Positions 47,945 to 57,792 are shown, counted from the stretch's first letter. The stretch is DNA of 64,000 nt from Pedobacter frigoris (GCF_005116445.1 NZ_SWBQ01000005.1:1-64000), one strand, 5' to 3'. Numbers and translations: made by a program. Notes: a model not told the origin generated them from the letters alone.

Positions 47945-48559
47945 GTGGAAAAGGAGAACATCTTAGCACAATATATGCCTGCATCGGCAGCACCAATCAT
48001 TGCGAGGTGGATAGACTATTTTCAATGCGAATTTAAGATATCTAAAAACCGGGCGACGAAACTGGGGGATTACCGACATCCTTTTAAAGGTGATGGACAC
48101 AAAATATCAGTAAATAATAATCTAAACGGTTACGCTTTTTTGGTAACGACTGTACATGAGTTTGCTCACCTGCTGACCTGGAATGACCATAAAAACAAAG
48201 TGAAGCCGCATGGAGAGGAATGGAAGCGGAACTTTAAGCGGATGATGGTGCCTTTTATTGATCAGCAAATCTTTCCTGAAGATGTTCAAAAAGCCATTGT
48301 CAGTTATTTGAATAATCCATCTGCAGCGAGCTGTACCGATCTTAAGTTGTCACGCGCTTTAAAGAAATATGATCTTTCGACTGATGTTTCCCGTCTTGAA
48401 GAGTTGCCTTTAAATGCGGTCTTTAAGATTAAGGATGGAAGGCAGTTTAAAAAAGGCGAGCGACTTAGAAAAAGATATAGATGTTTGTGTCTGGACAATG
48501 GCAATATCTACCTTTTTAATCCACTGGCAGAAGTTACTTTAGCGGCGACCGGTACATAA
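47945..48559 (+). CDS. SprT-like zinc metalloprotease-domain protein
   Basis: 204 residues from GTG 47945. The zinc-binding HExxH is in TTVHEFAHLLTWNDH (~residue 75), with a third His in KPHGEEWKRNFKRMM. The upstream part (FKISKNRATKLGDYRHP) fits the SprT-like domain, the C-terminal ~80 residues do not contain the usual zinc ribbon. SprT/Spartan proteins include DNA-protein-crosslink proteases; the exact role here is unknown. Its 3' end overlaps the convergent lipoprotein gene by 52 bp. It starts 18 bp after feoB. Confidence 0.85.
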   Translation: MEKENILAQYMPASAAPIIARWIDYFQCEFKISKNRATKLGDYRHPFKGDGHKISVNNNLNGYAFLVTTVHEFAHLLTWNDHKNKVKPHGEEWKRNFKRMMVPFIDQQIFPEDVQKAIVSYLNNPSAASCTDLKLSRALKKYDLSTDVSRLEELPLNAVFKIKDGRQFKKGERLRKRYRCLCLDNGNIYLFNPLAEVTLAATGT

Positions 48560-49326
48560 AATGCCTCATCATTTTCGATTTTCCAATTCATATTCAATTT
48601 CTCCTCTTTAAATATGGAAGGATCGCTGGCCAGGCTGTCAGTTAATGCATCATTTTCGTTTACAAGTATCGTCGCGCTATAGTCGCTGGGGATTTTGCTT
48701 TTTAGCAAAATATATTTGGTATCTGGAGTAGAAATGAATCGGTCAAAGACCATTTCGTAATTGTTACTCCCTTCTATCATTTGATTTAACAAGTCGATTT
48801 TTTTCGTATAGTCGTCGGTGTTATTAGACATTTTGGACTGTTTAGTGTCGGCAAATGACATGCGCTGCAATTCTGCTAAAGAATGTCCAGTTCTGGCATC
48901 CTGCTTAAATGAAATATTATTTCGCAGATAAGTTCTTTTATCATCAAATGTGCTGCCATCAGATTTCATCAGCATCCGGTTTTCTTTGATGAGGATCAGG
49001 TCGTTATCTTTAAAATAGTATTTTCTTGTAATGGAAGAGAGGCCTTCATTTTTAATATGCTCTATCAGTAACTGCGGGATACCGTTCCATGTAAATCGTT
49101 CCACATAAGTATGTTCATTTTTGGTCTGATAAACGAGGCTGTAGTATTTCTCCATCTGTTGTTGGTTTTTGTCAATGGAATCCGCTAACTGAAGAATAGC
49201 ACTATCCGTAAGTGCTTCAGTGGAGTTTTTATTAATCAGATCGGCCTGCGGATGCTTAGTCCCCTGGTTACAACCAAATGCTAATCCAACAAGTAGAAGA
49301 AATAGGAAGTAAAGTGCTTTTCTCAT
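48508..49326 (-). CDS. putative lipoprotein of unknown function
   Basis: 272 residues; lipoprotein signal with acceptor Cys19 (VGLAFGC). I do not recognise the family. Residues ~40-65 look helical and charged (DSAILQLADSIDKNQQQ), the middle is strand-rich (YVERFTWNGIPQLLIEH, RKYYFKDNDLILIKEN), and the end VPVAAKVTSASGLKR is not special. The last 52 bp overlap the SprT-like gene on the other strand. It lies 35 bp downstream of the E1 gene on the same strand. Confidence 0.8.
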   Translation of the reverse strand: MRKALYFLFLLLVGLAFGCNQGTKHPQADLINKNSTEALTDSAILQLADSIDKNQQQMEKYYSLVYQTKNEHTYVERFTWNGIPQLLIEHIKNEGLSSITRKYYFKDNDLILIKENRMLMKSDGSTFDDKRTYLRNNISFKQDARTGHSLAELQRMSFADTKQSKMSNNTDDYTKKIDLLNQMIEGSNNYEMVFDRFISTPDTKYILLKSKIPSDYSATILVNENDALTDSLASDPSIFKEEKLNMNWKIENDEAFYVPVAAKVTSASGLKR

Positions 49327-49361
49327 ATCTGATTTGGGCGATTATCGTGCCAAGTACAGAT

Positions 49362-51338
49362 TTAGTATGAAAGGAGTTTTGTGATGCTTTCTGAAAGTCG
49401 TGCTTTAGCCAAAAAGCTATCTTCCAAAGGCTTACTCATTGGTATAGCGGTGTCCAGACTGGCGCATCGAATCACCGGGGCATCAAGATGCTCGAAACAG
49501 TGTTCAGCAATCCAGGCAGCTATTTCGGCTCCAAACCCGCAAGTTAGTGTGTCCTCATGTAAGATCAATACTTTTCCGGTATTTTTAACCGCAGAGGAGA
49601 CAGCTTCTTTATCCCACGGAACGAGACTCCTCAAATCAATTAAAGTAGCGGAGATGTCGGGATTTTCATCTAGATAGGACAGTGCCCAGTGAACACCAAA
49701 TCCGTAGGTGACGATGCAGATCTGATGGCCATGTCTAATGACATTAGCTTTGCCAATCTCAATGGTATAAAATCCTTCAGGAACTAACCCGGTAAGACTC
49801 CTGTATAAGTACTTATGTTCGAAATACATTATCGGATTCGGGTCCTCTATGGCAGCTAATAACAATCCCTTGGCATCAGCAGGAAAAGCGGGATACACCA
49901 CTTTTAAGCCAGGTGTTTTTGTAAACCACGCTTCGTTACTTTGAGAATGAAACGGACCTGCGCCTGTTCCCGCCCCAGCAGGCATCCTGATAACGACATC
50001 CGCTTTTTCTCCCCATCTGTAATGGGTTTTGGCAAGGTTATTTACAATCTGGTTGAATCCACAACTTACAAAATCAGCAAATTGCATTTCTACTATGGAT
50101 TTGTAGCCATTTATGGACAAGCCGAGTGAGGCGCCTACAATAGCTGATTCACAAATGGGCGTGTTCCTTACCCTGTTTCTCCCAAATTCATTTATAAAGC
50201 CGTCTGTAATTTTAAAAGCACCGCCGTATTCTGCAACGTCCTGGCCCATAATCACAAGATTGCTATGTTTTATCATTGCAGTCCTGAGGCCATCGGTAAT
50301 GGCATCTATATATCTGATGTTTTTTGTCTGTCCTTTAGGTTCATGAACTTCCTGCGCATGTGGGTAATACATGTCATTCAATTCCTGGTCTACATCAGCA
50401 AACGGCTCATTCTCACTGAAAGCACTTTCTACTTCAGTTTCTATATGGGCTTTAAAATCAGCTTTTATAGCTGATATCTTTTGTTCGGTAAGTATATTTT
50501 GAGCAATAAGAAAGTCTTCGTAATTCTGGACAGGGTCTTTTTTACTCCATTCATCAAACAATTCTTGAGGCACATATTTAGTTCCTGAAGCTTCTTCGTG
50601 ACCTCTCATTCTAAAAGTGAGACATTCCACAAGTATGGGTCTGGGGTTTTTTCTTATCTCATTTGCGATAGACGTAATCGTGTCATAAACCTCTAATATA
50701 TTGTTACCGTCAATCTGGAATCCTTCAATGCCATAACCTTTGGCTTTATCTACCAAGTCTTTGCACTTGAATTGTTCATTAACAGGAGTAGAGAGGCCAT
50801 ACCCATTATTTTCGATCAGGAAAATAACCGGTAAATCCCATACTGCGGCTACGTTGATGGCTTCATGAAAATCTCCCTCACTTGTGGCCCCCTCTCCCGT
50901 AAAAACAAGTGTAGCTTGTTTCCGGTTTGCAATCAGGTCTGCAAGAGCTATGCCATCTGCAAGGGCCATTTGAGGCCCAAGATGGGAAATCATCCCAATA
51001 ATTTTATGTTCCTGCGTCCCGAAGTGGAACGATCTGTCTCGGCCCTTAGTGAAGCCGTTCAGCTTTCCCTGCCATTGGGCCATCAGCTTTTTCAAGGGAA
51101 TGTTGCGGGTTGTAAACACACCAAGATTCCGGTGCATGGGTAGGATATATTCGGAAGCATGCATTGCAGCGGTGCTTCCGACAGCTATTGCTTCCTGACC
51201 TATACCTGAAAACCATTTTCCAATCCGGCCCTGGCGAAGCAGTATCAGCATCTTTTCTTCAATCATTCTCGGATAGAGCAATTGCTCGTATAACTCAAGC
51301 AGGACAGCATCGCTTTTATCTTTTCTGTTGAAGATCAT
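49362..51338 (-). CDS. 2-oxoacid dehydrogenase E1 component, alpha and beta fused
   Basis: 658 residues from ATG 51338 (MIFNRKDKSDAVL), 14 bp after the LutB-like stop; a longer frame would overlap that gene by 91 bp. Residues ~1-320 are the E1 alpha part, with the ThDP motif GEGATSEGDFHEAINVAAVWDLPVIFLIENNGYG. Residues ~335-658 are E1 beta (DAITDGLRTAM, GQDVAEYGGAFKIT, TPICESAIVGASLG, RMPAGAGTGAGPFHSQSNEAWF). The family decarboxylates branched-chain or other 2-oxoacids for transfer to an E2. The alpha/beta fusion is common in Bacteroidota. E2 and E3 genes are not adjacent, so the substrate is not settled. Confidence 0.92.
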   Translation of the reverse strand: MIFNRKDKSDAVLLELYEQLLYPRMIEEKMLILLRQGRIGKWFSGIGQEAIAVGSTAAMHASEYILPMHRNLGVFTTRNIPLKKLMAQWQGKLNGFTKGRDRSFHFGTQEHKIIGMISHLGPQMALADGIALADLIANRKQATLVFTGEGATSEGDFHEAINVAAVWDLPVIFLIENNGYGLSTPVNEQFKCKDLVDKAKGYGIEGFQIDGNNILEVYDTITSIANEIRKNPRPILVECLTFRMRGHEEASGTKYVPQELFDEWSKKDPVQNYEDFLIAQNILTEQKISAIKADFKAHIETEVESAFSENEPFADVDQELNDMYYPHAQEVHEPKGQTKNIRYIDAITDGLRTAMIKHSNLVIMGQDVAEYGGAFKITDGFINEFGRNRVRNTPICESAIVGASLGLSINGYKSIVEMQFADFVSCGFNQIVNNLAKTHYRWGEKADVVIRMPAGAGTGAGPFHSQSNEAWFTKTPGLKVVYPAFPADAKGLLLAAIEDPNPIMYFEHKYLYRSLTGLVPEGFYTIEIGKANVIRHGHQICIVTYGFGVHWALSYLDENPDISATLIDLRSLVPWDKEAVSSAVKNTGKVLILHEDTLTCGFGAEIAAWIAEHCFEHLDAPVIRCASLDTAIPMSKPLEDSFLAKARLSESITKLLSY

Positions 51339-51352
51339 TATTCCGGATAGTC

Positions 51353-52750
51353 TTAAGGGTTCTTGCCTTCTTTGTTCTTTTCTTCCCAAAGCTTTGCAAA
51401 AGACTTTGGAGAAATTACTGGCATAGTACGATATTTGCCCCATATTTTTTTAAATAGGGTTTTGAGGAAAAAGTTTTTGATCTTTCCTCCCAGGAGATCC
51501 ATTCTGGATCTTTTCAGCATACCGATTTTCCAGATTTTCCAACCTATTTCTTCTGTTTTCGCATTGTCGTGCTGTGCAGCTGCATCACGCCTGTTCAGCA
51601 AAAGCATTTTGTGGATATCAATTTTTGCAGGACATACTTCAGAGCACTTTCCACATAAACTGGAAGCATAACTCAGGTGTTTAAAGTCCTTCATCCCCTT
51701 CAAATGAGGTGTGATAATTGACCCGATGGGTCCGCTATAGGTGGTATTGTAAGTATGTCCGCCAATGTTTTTATAGACGGGGCAGGCATTTAAGCAGGCA
51801 CCGCACCTGATACAATAAAGACCCTGACGCTGTTCTTTCTGGGCAAGTAAGTTTGTACGTCCATTGTCGAGCAATACCACATACATTTCTTCGGGACCGT
51901 CTGTTTCTTCTCCTCTTCTCGGACCGCTTAAAATGGTATTATATACCGTTAAGTTCTGTCCTGTGCCATGGCTAGCCAGTAGCGGCCAAAACAGATCAAG
52001 ATCTGCCATAGAAGGAATGATCTTCTCAATACCTACTATCGCAATATGTATTTTGGGAAACGTAGTGCACAATCTCGCATTTCCTTCATTTTCAGTTAGT
52101 GCAATGCTTCCTGTATCGGCAATTAGAAAATTACCACCGCTTATTCCAATATCAGCATTCAGGTATTTCTCTCTTAGCAGTTCGCGTGCTTTTTGCGTCA
52201 GTTGCTCAGGGGTAAAATCTATTGGCGTCCCAAATTTTTCATGAAACAGCTGTGCAATTTCCTCTTTGCTAAGGTGCATTGCTGGGGTAACAATATGGTA
52301 AGGGGGCTGACCTAATAGCTGAACTATATATTCTCCCAAATCACTTTCCAGGGATTCAATATTATTTTTTTCCAGAAATTCATTCAGGTGAATTTCTTCC
52401 GTAGTCATTGATTTGGATTTAATGACTGTTTTGCCTCCAACTCTGTTAATAATATTAAGGATTTCTTTTTGGGCCTCGTTTACATCATTAGCCCAGATCA
52501 CCTTTCCACCTCTGCGCTGAAAATTAGATTCAAATTCCGGCAGGTATTTATCCAAATTCTCCATTACGCGCCACTTAATGGCATGGGCTTTCTTTTTGGA
52601 ATTTTCTAAATTTTCAAACTTGGATAAACCACGTTCCACAGCAACGTTGTACTTTCCGATGTTGTGGTTGATGGTTTTGCGATGGCCTAAATCGAAAGCT
52701 TTCTCATCCGCCTTTATCAAAAATTCTTCAGCAATCTTAGTCATGCTCAA
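51353..52750 (-). CDS. LutB-like iron-sulfur protein (LUD domain)
   Basis: 465 residues. N-terminal ~2/3 is the LUD domain (KSKSMTTEEIHLNEFLEKNNIE, GISGGNFLIADTGSIALTENEGNARLCTTFP). Two 4Fe-4S motifs follow at ~308-320 (CIRCGACLNACPVY) and ~363-375 (CGKCSEVCPAKID). In Bacillus LutABC this subunit takes part in L-lactate oxidation. Here no LutA or LutC gene is adjacent; instead the E1 fusion gene follows by 14 bp, which suggests coordinated 2-oxoacid metabolism (inference). Length is usual for LutB. The start codon is ATG. Confidence 0.93.
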   Translation of the reverse strand: MSMTKIAEEFLIKADEKAFDLGHRKTINHNIGKYNVAVERGLSKFENLENSKKKAHAIKWRVMENLDKYLPEFESNFQRRGGKVIWANDVNEAQKEILNIINRVGGKTVIKSKSMTTEEIHLNEFLEKNNIESLESDLGEYIVQLLGQPPYHIVTPAMHLSKEEIAQLFHEKFGTPIDFTPEQLTQKARELLREKYLNADIGISGGNFLIADTGSIALTENEGNARLCTTFPKIHIAIVGIEKIIPSMADLDLFWPLLASHGTGQNLTVYNTILSGPRRGEETDGPEEMYVVLLDNGRTNLLAQKEQRQGLYCIRCGACLNACPVYKNIGGHTYNTTYSGPIGSIITPHLKGMKDFKHLSYASSLCGKCSEVCPAKIDIHKMLLLNRRDAAAQHDNAKTEEIGWKIWKIGMLKRSRMDLLGGKIKNFFLKTLFKKIWGKYRTMPVISPKSFAKLWEEKNKEGKNP

Positions 52751-52814
52751 ACTTAGAGAAAACTAAGGAAGTATTCAACAGAAATAAAAACATTACAAAA
52801 TGCTGAGCATAAAA

Positions 52815-52842
52815 AAGCCTGCCGTTTAAGGGGGGCAGGCTT
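52815..52842 (-). terminator. terminator of the M28 peptidase gene
   Basis: On the minus strand a 9-bp perfect stem AAGCCTGCC...GGCAGGCTT, 10-nt loop, followed by TTTTTT. It lies 17 bp beyond the peptidase stop. A classical intrinsic terminator. Confidence 0.88.
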
Positions 52843-52858
52843 AATAGATATTTTCTAT

Positions 52859-54469
52859 TTAGTTTTTAGGAGTACCGTCTTCGTTTTTATCTACACGGGG
52901 TCTTTTTAGACCATTGGCCAATTCCCATGCTGTAAAGTATACAAGCTTGGCTCTTTTCGCAAGCATTGGAAAATCTATTTTACTGATCTCGTCACTTGGC
53001 TGATGGTAATCTTCGTGAACTCCGTTGAAATAGAAGATCACAGGGATACCATGTTTGGCAAAGTTGTAATGATCAGAACGGTAATAAAATTGATTGGGAT
53101 CAGTGCGGTTGTTATACCTTTCATCCAAAGTAATGTTTACATAATCCTTATTTGCTTTTTTGCCAATCTTATCAAGATCAGTACTTAGCATATCTGAGCC
53201 TATGATGTAAACAAAGTTATTGTCCGTAGCATGGTCTTTATCACCACGGCCAATCATGTCAATATTTAAGTTTGTAATCGTATTTTCCAGCGGGAAGATA
53301 GGGTGTTCAGAATACCATTCTGAGCCTAAAAGACCTTTTTCCTCACCAGTAACGGCCATGAATAAAATACTTCTTTTAGGGCCTTTACCAGCTTTCTTAG
53401 CTTTTGCAAATGCTTCTGCTACCATGAGAACTCCTGTAGTTCCTGAACCATCATCATCAGCGCCGTTGTTTATTTTGTCATCACCTTTAGCATTCGGGGT
53501 GATTCCGATATGGTCGTAATGACCGGTGATTACCAGAACTTCATTTTTTAACTTAGGGTCAGAACCCTCAAGGAATCCAAGCACATTTTCAGCCCTTACC
53601 TTTTTTTCTACCTTATTTGCTGACGCTGAAATGCTGATTTTAAATTCCTGACTGGCAGGTTTGCCGGTTTCAGAGATTTTCTTTTTAAGCGCATCAATGT
53701 TTGTATTTCCTGCAGAAAGAATTTTGTTGGCCAGGGTAGTTCCAATAGTCATCACTGCAAGACCTTGTGGATTGTTTAAACGATCCATGTTCTCTTTAGT
53801 TTTCATTACCATTTGCTCGGAAAGCAAATAGCTTTTCAGGTTGTCGGGCATATTGTCCATTGCAGGGTCGATTGCCAAAACAGCCAGGGCTTTTTGTTCA
53901 GTCAGGTATTTAACTTTGGCATTTAAAGCGGAGCTGGCGTTTCTTGATGTAGTTCCTGATGTGTTTTCTCCCTTAGGGTCGCCGGCTTTAAAAAGCAATA
54001 CAACCTTTCCTGCTACGTTTTGACCCGCGTAATCATCATAACCATCTTTCGTAAGTCCATAACCGACGAACAGGATATCATTGGCATTGAAAGAAAAACC
54101 TTTTGCAGAAACGGACTGCGGCATGTTGTAAAAATCTTTTAAAGGTTCGGCAGGCTGTCCGTCTACAGTTAAGATCTGTGACAGACCATAAGTAACCATG
54201 TCAATCGACTGAAAATAATCACCATTTACAGGTCCTTTAAGTCCAATACTTTTAAAGTGATTTTTAATGTAATCAGCAGCCATCCATCCGCCTTTTTTAC
54301 CTGTTTCTCTGCCCTCATATTCATCAGATGCCAACACAGACAAATGCTTGAATGCATTGTCTTTTGTAATGGTCTGACTAAATTTTACGGCATCTTTATT
54401 TTGCGCTACCGCCGTACAGCCCATTAGAAGCAGGGTAAGTGCGGTATGTAAAAAGTGCTTTTTTTTCAT
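52859..54469 (-). CDS. secreted M28-family peptidase
   Basis: 536 residues with a signal peptide (GCTAVAQ, ~residue 22). A PA-like insert domain (~100-270) comes first. The dizinc peptidase core has the metal ligands in GHYDHIG (~315), NNGADDDGSG, GEEKGLLGSEWY, NIDMIGRGD and the late HEDYHQPSDE. Most M28 members of this layout are aminopeptidases. The C-terminal LKRPRVDKNEDGTPKN shows no type IX sorting signature, so export to the periplasm is the simplest reading. rpiB stops 12 bp upstream. Confidence 0.92.
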   Translation of the reverse strand: MKKKHFLHTALTLLLMGCTAVAQNKDAVKFSQTITKDNAFKHLSVLASDEYEGRETGKKGGWMAADYIKNHFKSIGLKGPVNGDYFQSIDMVTYGLSQILTVDGQPAEPLKDFYNMPQSVSAKGFSFNANDILFVGYGLTKDGYDDYAGQNVAGKVVLLFKAGDPKGENTSGTTSRNASSALNAKVKYLTEQKALAVLAIDPAMDNMPDNLKSYLLSEQMVMKTKENMDRLNNPQGLAVMTIGTTLANKILSAGNTNIDALKKKISETGKPASQEFKISISASANKVEKKVRAENVLGFLEGSDPKLKNEVLVITGHYDHIGITPNAKGDDKINNGADDDGSGTTGVLMVAEAFAKAKKAGKGPKRSILFMAVTGEEKGLLGSEWYSEHPIFPLENTITNLNIDMIGRGDKDHATDNNFVYIIGSDMLSTDLDKIGKKANKDYVNITLDERYNNRTDPNQFYYRSDHYNFAKHGIPVIFYFNGVHEDYHQPSDEISKIDFPMLAKRAKLVYFTAWELANGLKRPRVDKNEDGTPKN

Positions 54470-54481
54470 TTCTTTAGATTT

Positions 54482-54922
54482 TTAGCATGATATTTTTCCA
54501 ACTCTTCCAGCATGTCTGCCACCTTCAAATTCCGTATTGATGAAAGTGGTAGCCATTTGTTGAGCAAGTTCCTCTGAAACAAACCTTGCAGGAATGCACA
54601 AAACATTGGCATTGTTATGTTGCCTGGCAAGTGCAGCGAGTTCATCCAACCAGCAGATCGCTGCGCGGATACCCTGGTGTTTATTTGCAGTTATCGCTAC
54701 ACCATTTGCACTTCCGCAAACCAATATGCCAAATGTGAATTCAGTGCTTTCTACAGCTGATGCTACAGGATGAGCGAAATCAGGATAATCAACAGATGCA
54801 AGAGAATGCGTTCCGAAGTCTTTTACCTCATAATTAGAGAGGTAAGATTTTAATAACTCTTTGTATTCAAAGCCAGCGTGATCTGCACCAATGGCAATCT
54901 TAATTTTTTTATCTGTTGACAT
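54482..54922 (-). CDS. rpiB: ribose-5-phosphate isomerase B
   Basis: 146 residues from ATG 54922. Interconverts ribose-5-phosphate and ribulose-5-phosphate. Motifs: IGADHAGFEYKE, GILVCGSANGVAITANKHQGIRAAICWL with the catalytic-site Cys, ARQHNNANVLCIPAR, and a terminal GGRHAGRVGKI. Family normally has CGSGNG; here the Gly is Ala, a small change. It lies between tatC and the peptidase gene on one transcript. Confidence 0.95.
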   Translation of the reverse strand: MSTDKKIKIAIGADHAGFEYKELLKSYLSNYEVKDFGTHSLASVDYPDFAHPVASAVESTEFTFGILVCGSANGVAITANKHQGIRAAICWLDELAALARQHNNANVLCIPARFVSEELAQQMATTFINTEFEGGRHAGRVGKISC

Positions 54923-54967
54923 TTTCAAAAATATATAGAATAATAACTATTAAACGTAAATTTTTTG

Positions 54968-55858
54968 TTAGGCATCTACCCTACGTACGCCGTAAAGTTC
55001 ACTGTTCCTTTTTTTCTCAATATTTGCTGATATAAAGATACTTCCTTCATAAAGTAAGAACAGAGGAAAGGCCACCACCAGCATGGTAATGATGTCAGGG
55101 GTAGGGGTTACAATCGCCGCTATGATAAGTATAACGACAACGGCGTACCTTCTGCTTTTGCGCATAAAAGCAGGTGTCATCACTCCAATTTTCGAGAGGA
55201 TATAAACCACTACAGGCAATTGAAATATCACTCCGGAGCCTATGGTCAGCGTTGATATTGAGGAAAGGTAAGATGTAATGGTAAAGGTGTTTTCAATATC
55301 AGAACTAACGGTATAATTGGTGAGGAAATTAACAGACAGCGGACAAATGATAAAATAGCCAAACATGAGACCTATGAAAAATAGCGTCGATGCAAAGAAT
55401 ACGAATCCGCTTGCAGATTTGCGCTCTTTATCATGAAGGGCAGGTTTAATGAAAAGCCATAATTCAAATAAAAGATAGGGGATACCCAGAATGATACCAA
55501 CCATGACACATGAGTTGATCTGCAGTGTAAATTGCCCCGCCATCTCTGTGTTGATGATCTTTGCATCTATATGCGTGATACAAAAGTCTGAACTAATCAG
55601 GTTTGGAAATGCAGCGGTAAGCTTACACATCATCCTGTAAGTCCAGAAATCAGGGTTTTTAGGGCCCATGATCACGTCATGAAATATAAAATCGGAGAAC
55701 CAGAAAGCACCCGCAGTAAATATAACTACAACTAAAAGCCCTCGTAACAGGTGTTTCCTCAGCACATCGATGTGGTCGAAGAAAGACATTTCAGCTTCTA
55801 ATGTTTTCCCTTTTTCTTTAATAGCACTTAACAGGCCTTTTTTCTTAGTATCACTCAT
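54968..55858 (-). CDS. tatC: twin-arginine translocase subunit TatC
   Basis: 296 residues, six membrane helices. The conserved TatC N-terminal element MSFFDHIDVLRKHLLRGLLVV (~residues 20-40) is the twin-arginine signal-binding face, and later segments include the periplasmic loop and IIAAIVTPTPDIITMLVVAFPLFLLYE. The TatA-type genes are elsewhere at 30878 and 31330. A terminator and a -7 element lie just upstream; see the separate entries. Confidence 0.96.
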   Translation of the reverse strand: MSDTKKKGLLSAIKEKGKTLEAEMSFFDHIDVLRKHLLRGLLVVVIFTAGAFWFSDFIFHDVIMGPKNPDFWTYRMMCKLTAAFPNLISSDFCITHIDAKIINTEMAGQFTLQINSCVMVGIILGIPYLLFELWLFIKPALHDKERKSASGFVFFASTLFFIGLMFGYFIICPLSVNFLTNYTVSSDIENTFTITSYLSSISTLTIGSGVIFQLPVVVYILSKIGVMTPAFMRKSRRYAVVVILIIAAIVTPTPDIITMLVVAFPLFLLYEGSIFISANIEKKRNSELYGVRRVDA

Positions 55859-55874
55859 GTAAGTTATTTGTAAA

Positions 55875-55882
55875 CAAAAATA
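55875..55882 (-). promoter_or_regulatory. candidate -7 element of tatC
   Basis: TATTTTTG on the minus strand fits TAnnTTTG and overlaps the T run of the accC terminator, 16 bp before the tatC ATG. A matching -33 TTG is not clear. Confidence 0.4.
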
Positions 55883-55911
55883 CCATTCTTGTTTTATTCA
55901 GAATGGTATTT
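55878..55911 (-). terminator. accC transcript terminator
   Basis: Perfect 12-bp stem AAATACCATTCT (minus strand, from 55911) and AGAATGGTATTT, 10-nt loop, followed by TTGTTT. It ends the pdxA-to-accC transcript before tatC, 19 bp upstream of its start. Confidence 0.85.
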
Positions 55912-55948
55912 ACGTTTTAAATCTTATAAATAGTTTTTCAATTTGAAT

Positions 55949-57289
55949 CTATTCTGAAAATTCGAAGGTTTCCATAAATTTCGTGGTAAAATTACCTGCT
56001 CTAAAGTTAGGATCTTTCATCAATTTTAAGTGGAAAGGTATCGTAGTTTTTACACCTTCAATTACGAATTCGCTTAAGGCTCTTTCCATGGTGCTGATTG
56101 CTTCTTCACGTGTTTGTGCAACACAGATTAATTTAGCAATCATAGAATCATAATTAGAAGGAATCTGATAACCTGCGTAAACATGCGTATCAACCCTTAC
56201 ACCATGACCACCAGGAGAGTGGAAATTGGTGATTTTGCCCGGACATGGTCTAAAGTTATTGAATGGATCTTCAGCATTGATCCTGCATTCAATCGCATGC
56301 ATATCCGGCATATAATTTTTACCTGAAATTGGAACTCCGGAAGCTACTTTGATCTGTTCTTTGATCAGATCGTAGTTGATTACTTCCTCAGTTACCGGGT
56401 GTTCTACCTGGATACGCGTATTCATTTCCATGAAATAGAAGTTGCGGTGTTTGTCTACCAGGAACTCGATAGTACCCGCACCTTCATATTGTACAGCAAT
56501 TGCTCCTTTGATAGCAGCATCACCCATTCTTTCTCTTAATTCAGGAGTCATGAAAGGAGATGGAGCTTCTTCAACCAGTTTCTGGTGGCGGCGTTGTATA
56601 GAACAATCACGTTCCGACAAGTGGCATGCTTTACCATATTGATCACCGATGATCTGGATTTCAATGTGACGTGGATCTTCGATATATTTTTCTAGATAGA
56701 GTCCGTCGTTACCAAAAGCGGCACCAGATTCCTGTCTTGCGCTATCCCATGCATTTTCAAAATCTTCATCTTTCCAAACCACGCGCATTCCACGTCCACC
56801 ACCACCGGCAGTAGCTTTAAGAATTACAGGGTATCCCATCTCATTGGCCAATGCAATACCTTCTTTCACACTTTCCAGCAGGCCCTGGGAACCAGGGATA
56901 GTTGGAACACCCGCTTTCTTCATCGTTTCTTTAGCAGAAGCTTTATCTCCCATTGAATTAATTTGTTCAGGAGTAGCCCCGATAAACTTAATTCCGTAAT
57001 CACGACAAACAGAAGAGAATTTTGCATTCTCAGATAAGAAGCCATAACCGGGATGGATTGCATCAGCATTTGTTAATTCTGCAGCTGAGATGATGTTTGG
57101 GATGCTCAGGTAAGAATCCTTACTTGGCGGCGGGCCAATACATACAGCCTCATCGGCAAAGCGAACGTGCAGACTTTCGCGGTCTGCAGTCGAATATACC
57201 GCTACTGTTTTAATGCCCATTTCCTTACAGGTACGGATGATACGCAAAGCGATTTCGCCCCTGTTGGCAATTAATATTTTCTTAAACAT
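55949..57289 (-). CDS. accC: acetyl-CoA carboxylase biotin carboxylase subunit
   Basis: 446 residues; carboxylates the biotin of AccB with ATP and bicarbonate. Visible: N-terminal [26 protein letters not shown]-grasp Gly-rich [15 protein letters not shown] (~160), [43 protein letters not shown] with catalytic Arg, and a C-terminal closing helix region. Full length, first of a two-gene accC-accB pair; accB lies 35 bp upstream. Carboxyltransferase subunits are elsewhere. Confidence 0.97.
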   Translation of the reverse strand: MFKKILIANRGEIALRIIRTCKEMGIKTVAVYSTADRESLHVRFADEAVCIGPPPSKDSYLSIPNIISAAELTNADAIHPGYGFLSENAKFSSVCRDYGIKFIGATPEQINSMGDKASAKETMKKAGVPTIPGSQGLLESVKEGIALANEMGYPVILKATAGGGGRGMRVVWKDEDFENAWDSARQESGAAFGNDGLYLEKYIEDPRHIEIQIIGDQYGKACHLSERDCSIQRRHQKLVEEAPSPFMTPELRERMGDAAIKGAIAVQYEGAGTIEFLVDKHRNFYFMEMNTRIQVEHPVTEEVINYDLIKEQIKVASGVPISGKNYMPDMHAIECRINAEDPFNNFRPCPGKITNFHSPGGHGVRVDTHVYAGYQIPSNYDSMIAKLICVAQTREEAISTMERALSEFVIEGVKTTIPFHLKLMKDPNFRAGNFTTKFMETFEFSE

Positions 57290-57324
57290 ATATTTGATAT
57301 AGTGTTATTTGCTTTAAGCAAATA

Positions 57325-57792
57325 TTAAATTGGTTCTACTAAAAATAAAGGCTGGTCGTACTCTACAGGTGATGCATTGTCAACAAGGACTTTTACAATT
57401 TTACCTGAGACTTCACTTTCAATCTCGTTGAACAACTTCATTGCTTCAATGATACAAATTACTTTACCGGTAGAAACTTCATCACCAACATTTACAAATG
57501 AGGCTTTATCCGGTCCTGCAGAACGGTAGAAGGTACCGATCATCGGAGATTTAATGGTAATGTATTTCGAAGTATCGTCAACTGCAGCTACCGGTTTCAC
57601 TTCCGCGGCAGGCGCAGCAGGTATAGCAGCCTGAACTGTAGCGGGAACAGGAGGAGCCATGGTGACTACTGTTGTTGCCGGAGTTTGATTTGTTTTAATA
57701 GTTATCTTGAAGTCTTGCTGCTCAATAGCGACTTCATTTACGCCAGAACGAGAAACAAATTTAATAAGTTCCTGAATTTGTTTGATATCCAT
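57325..57792 (-). CDS. accB: biotin carboxyl carrier protein of acetyl-CoA carboxylase
   Basis: 155 residues. N-terminal helix ([25 protein letters not shown]), an Ala/Pro-rich hinge at ~40-70, and the biotinyl domain with the biotin Lys119 in [12 protein letters not shown]. The preceding [10 protein letters not shown] is also typical. It starts 72 bp after fabH on the minus strand and precedes accC. Confidence 0.97.
   Translation of the reverse strand: MDIKQIQELIKFVSRSGVNEVAIEQQDFKITIKTNQTPATTVVTMAPPVPATVQAAIPAAPAAEVKPVAAVDDTSKYITIKSPMIGTFYRSAGPDKASFVNVGDEVSTGKVICIIEAMKLFNEIESEVSGKIVKVLVDNASPVEYDQPLFLVEPI

Noticed and set aside
51339..51443. Thirty-five-codon extension of the E1 fusion
   Set aside because: It overlaps the LutB-like gene by 91 bp and does not resemble E1 alpha N-termini.
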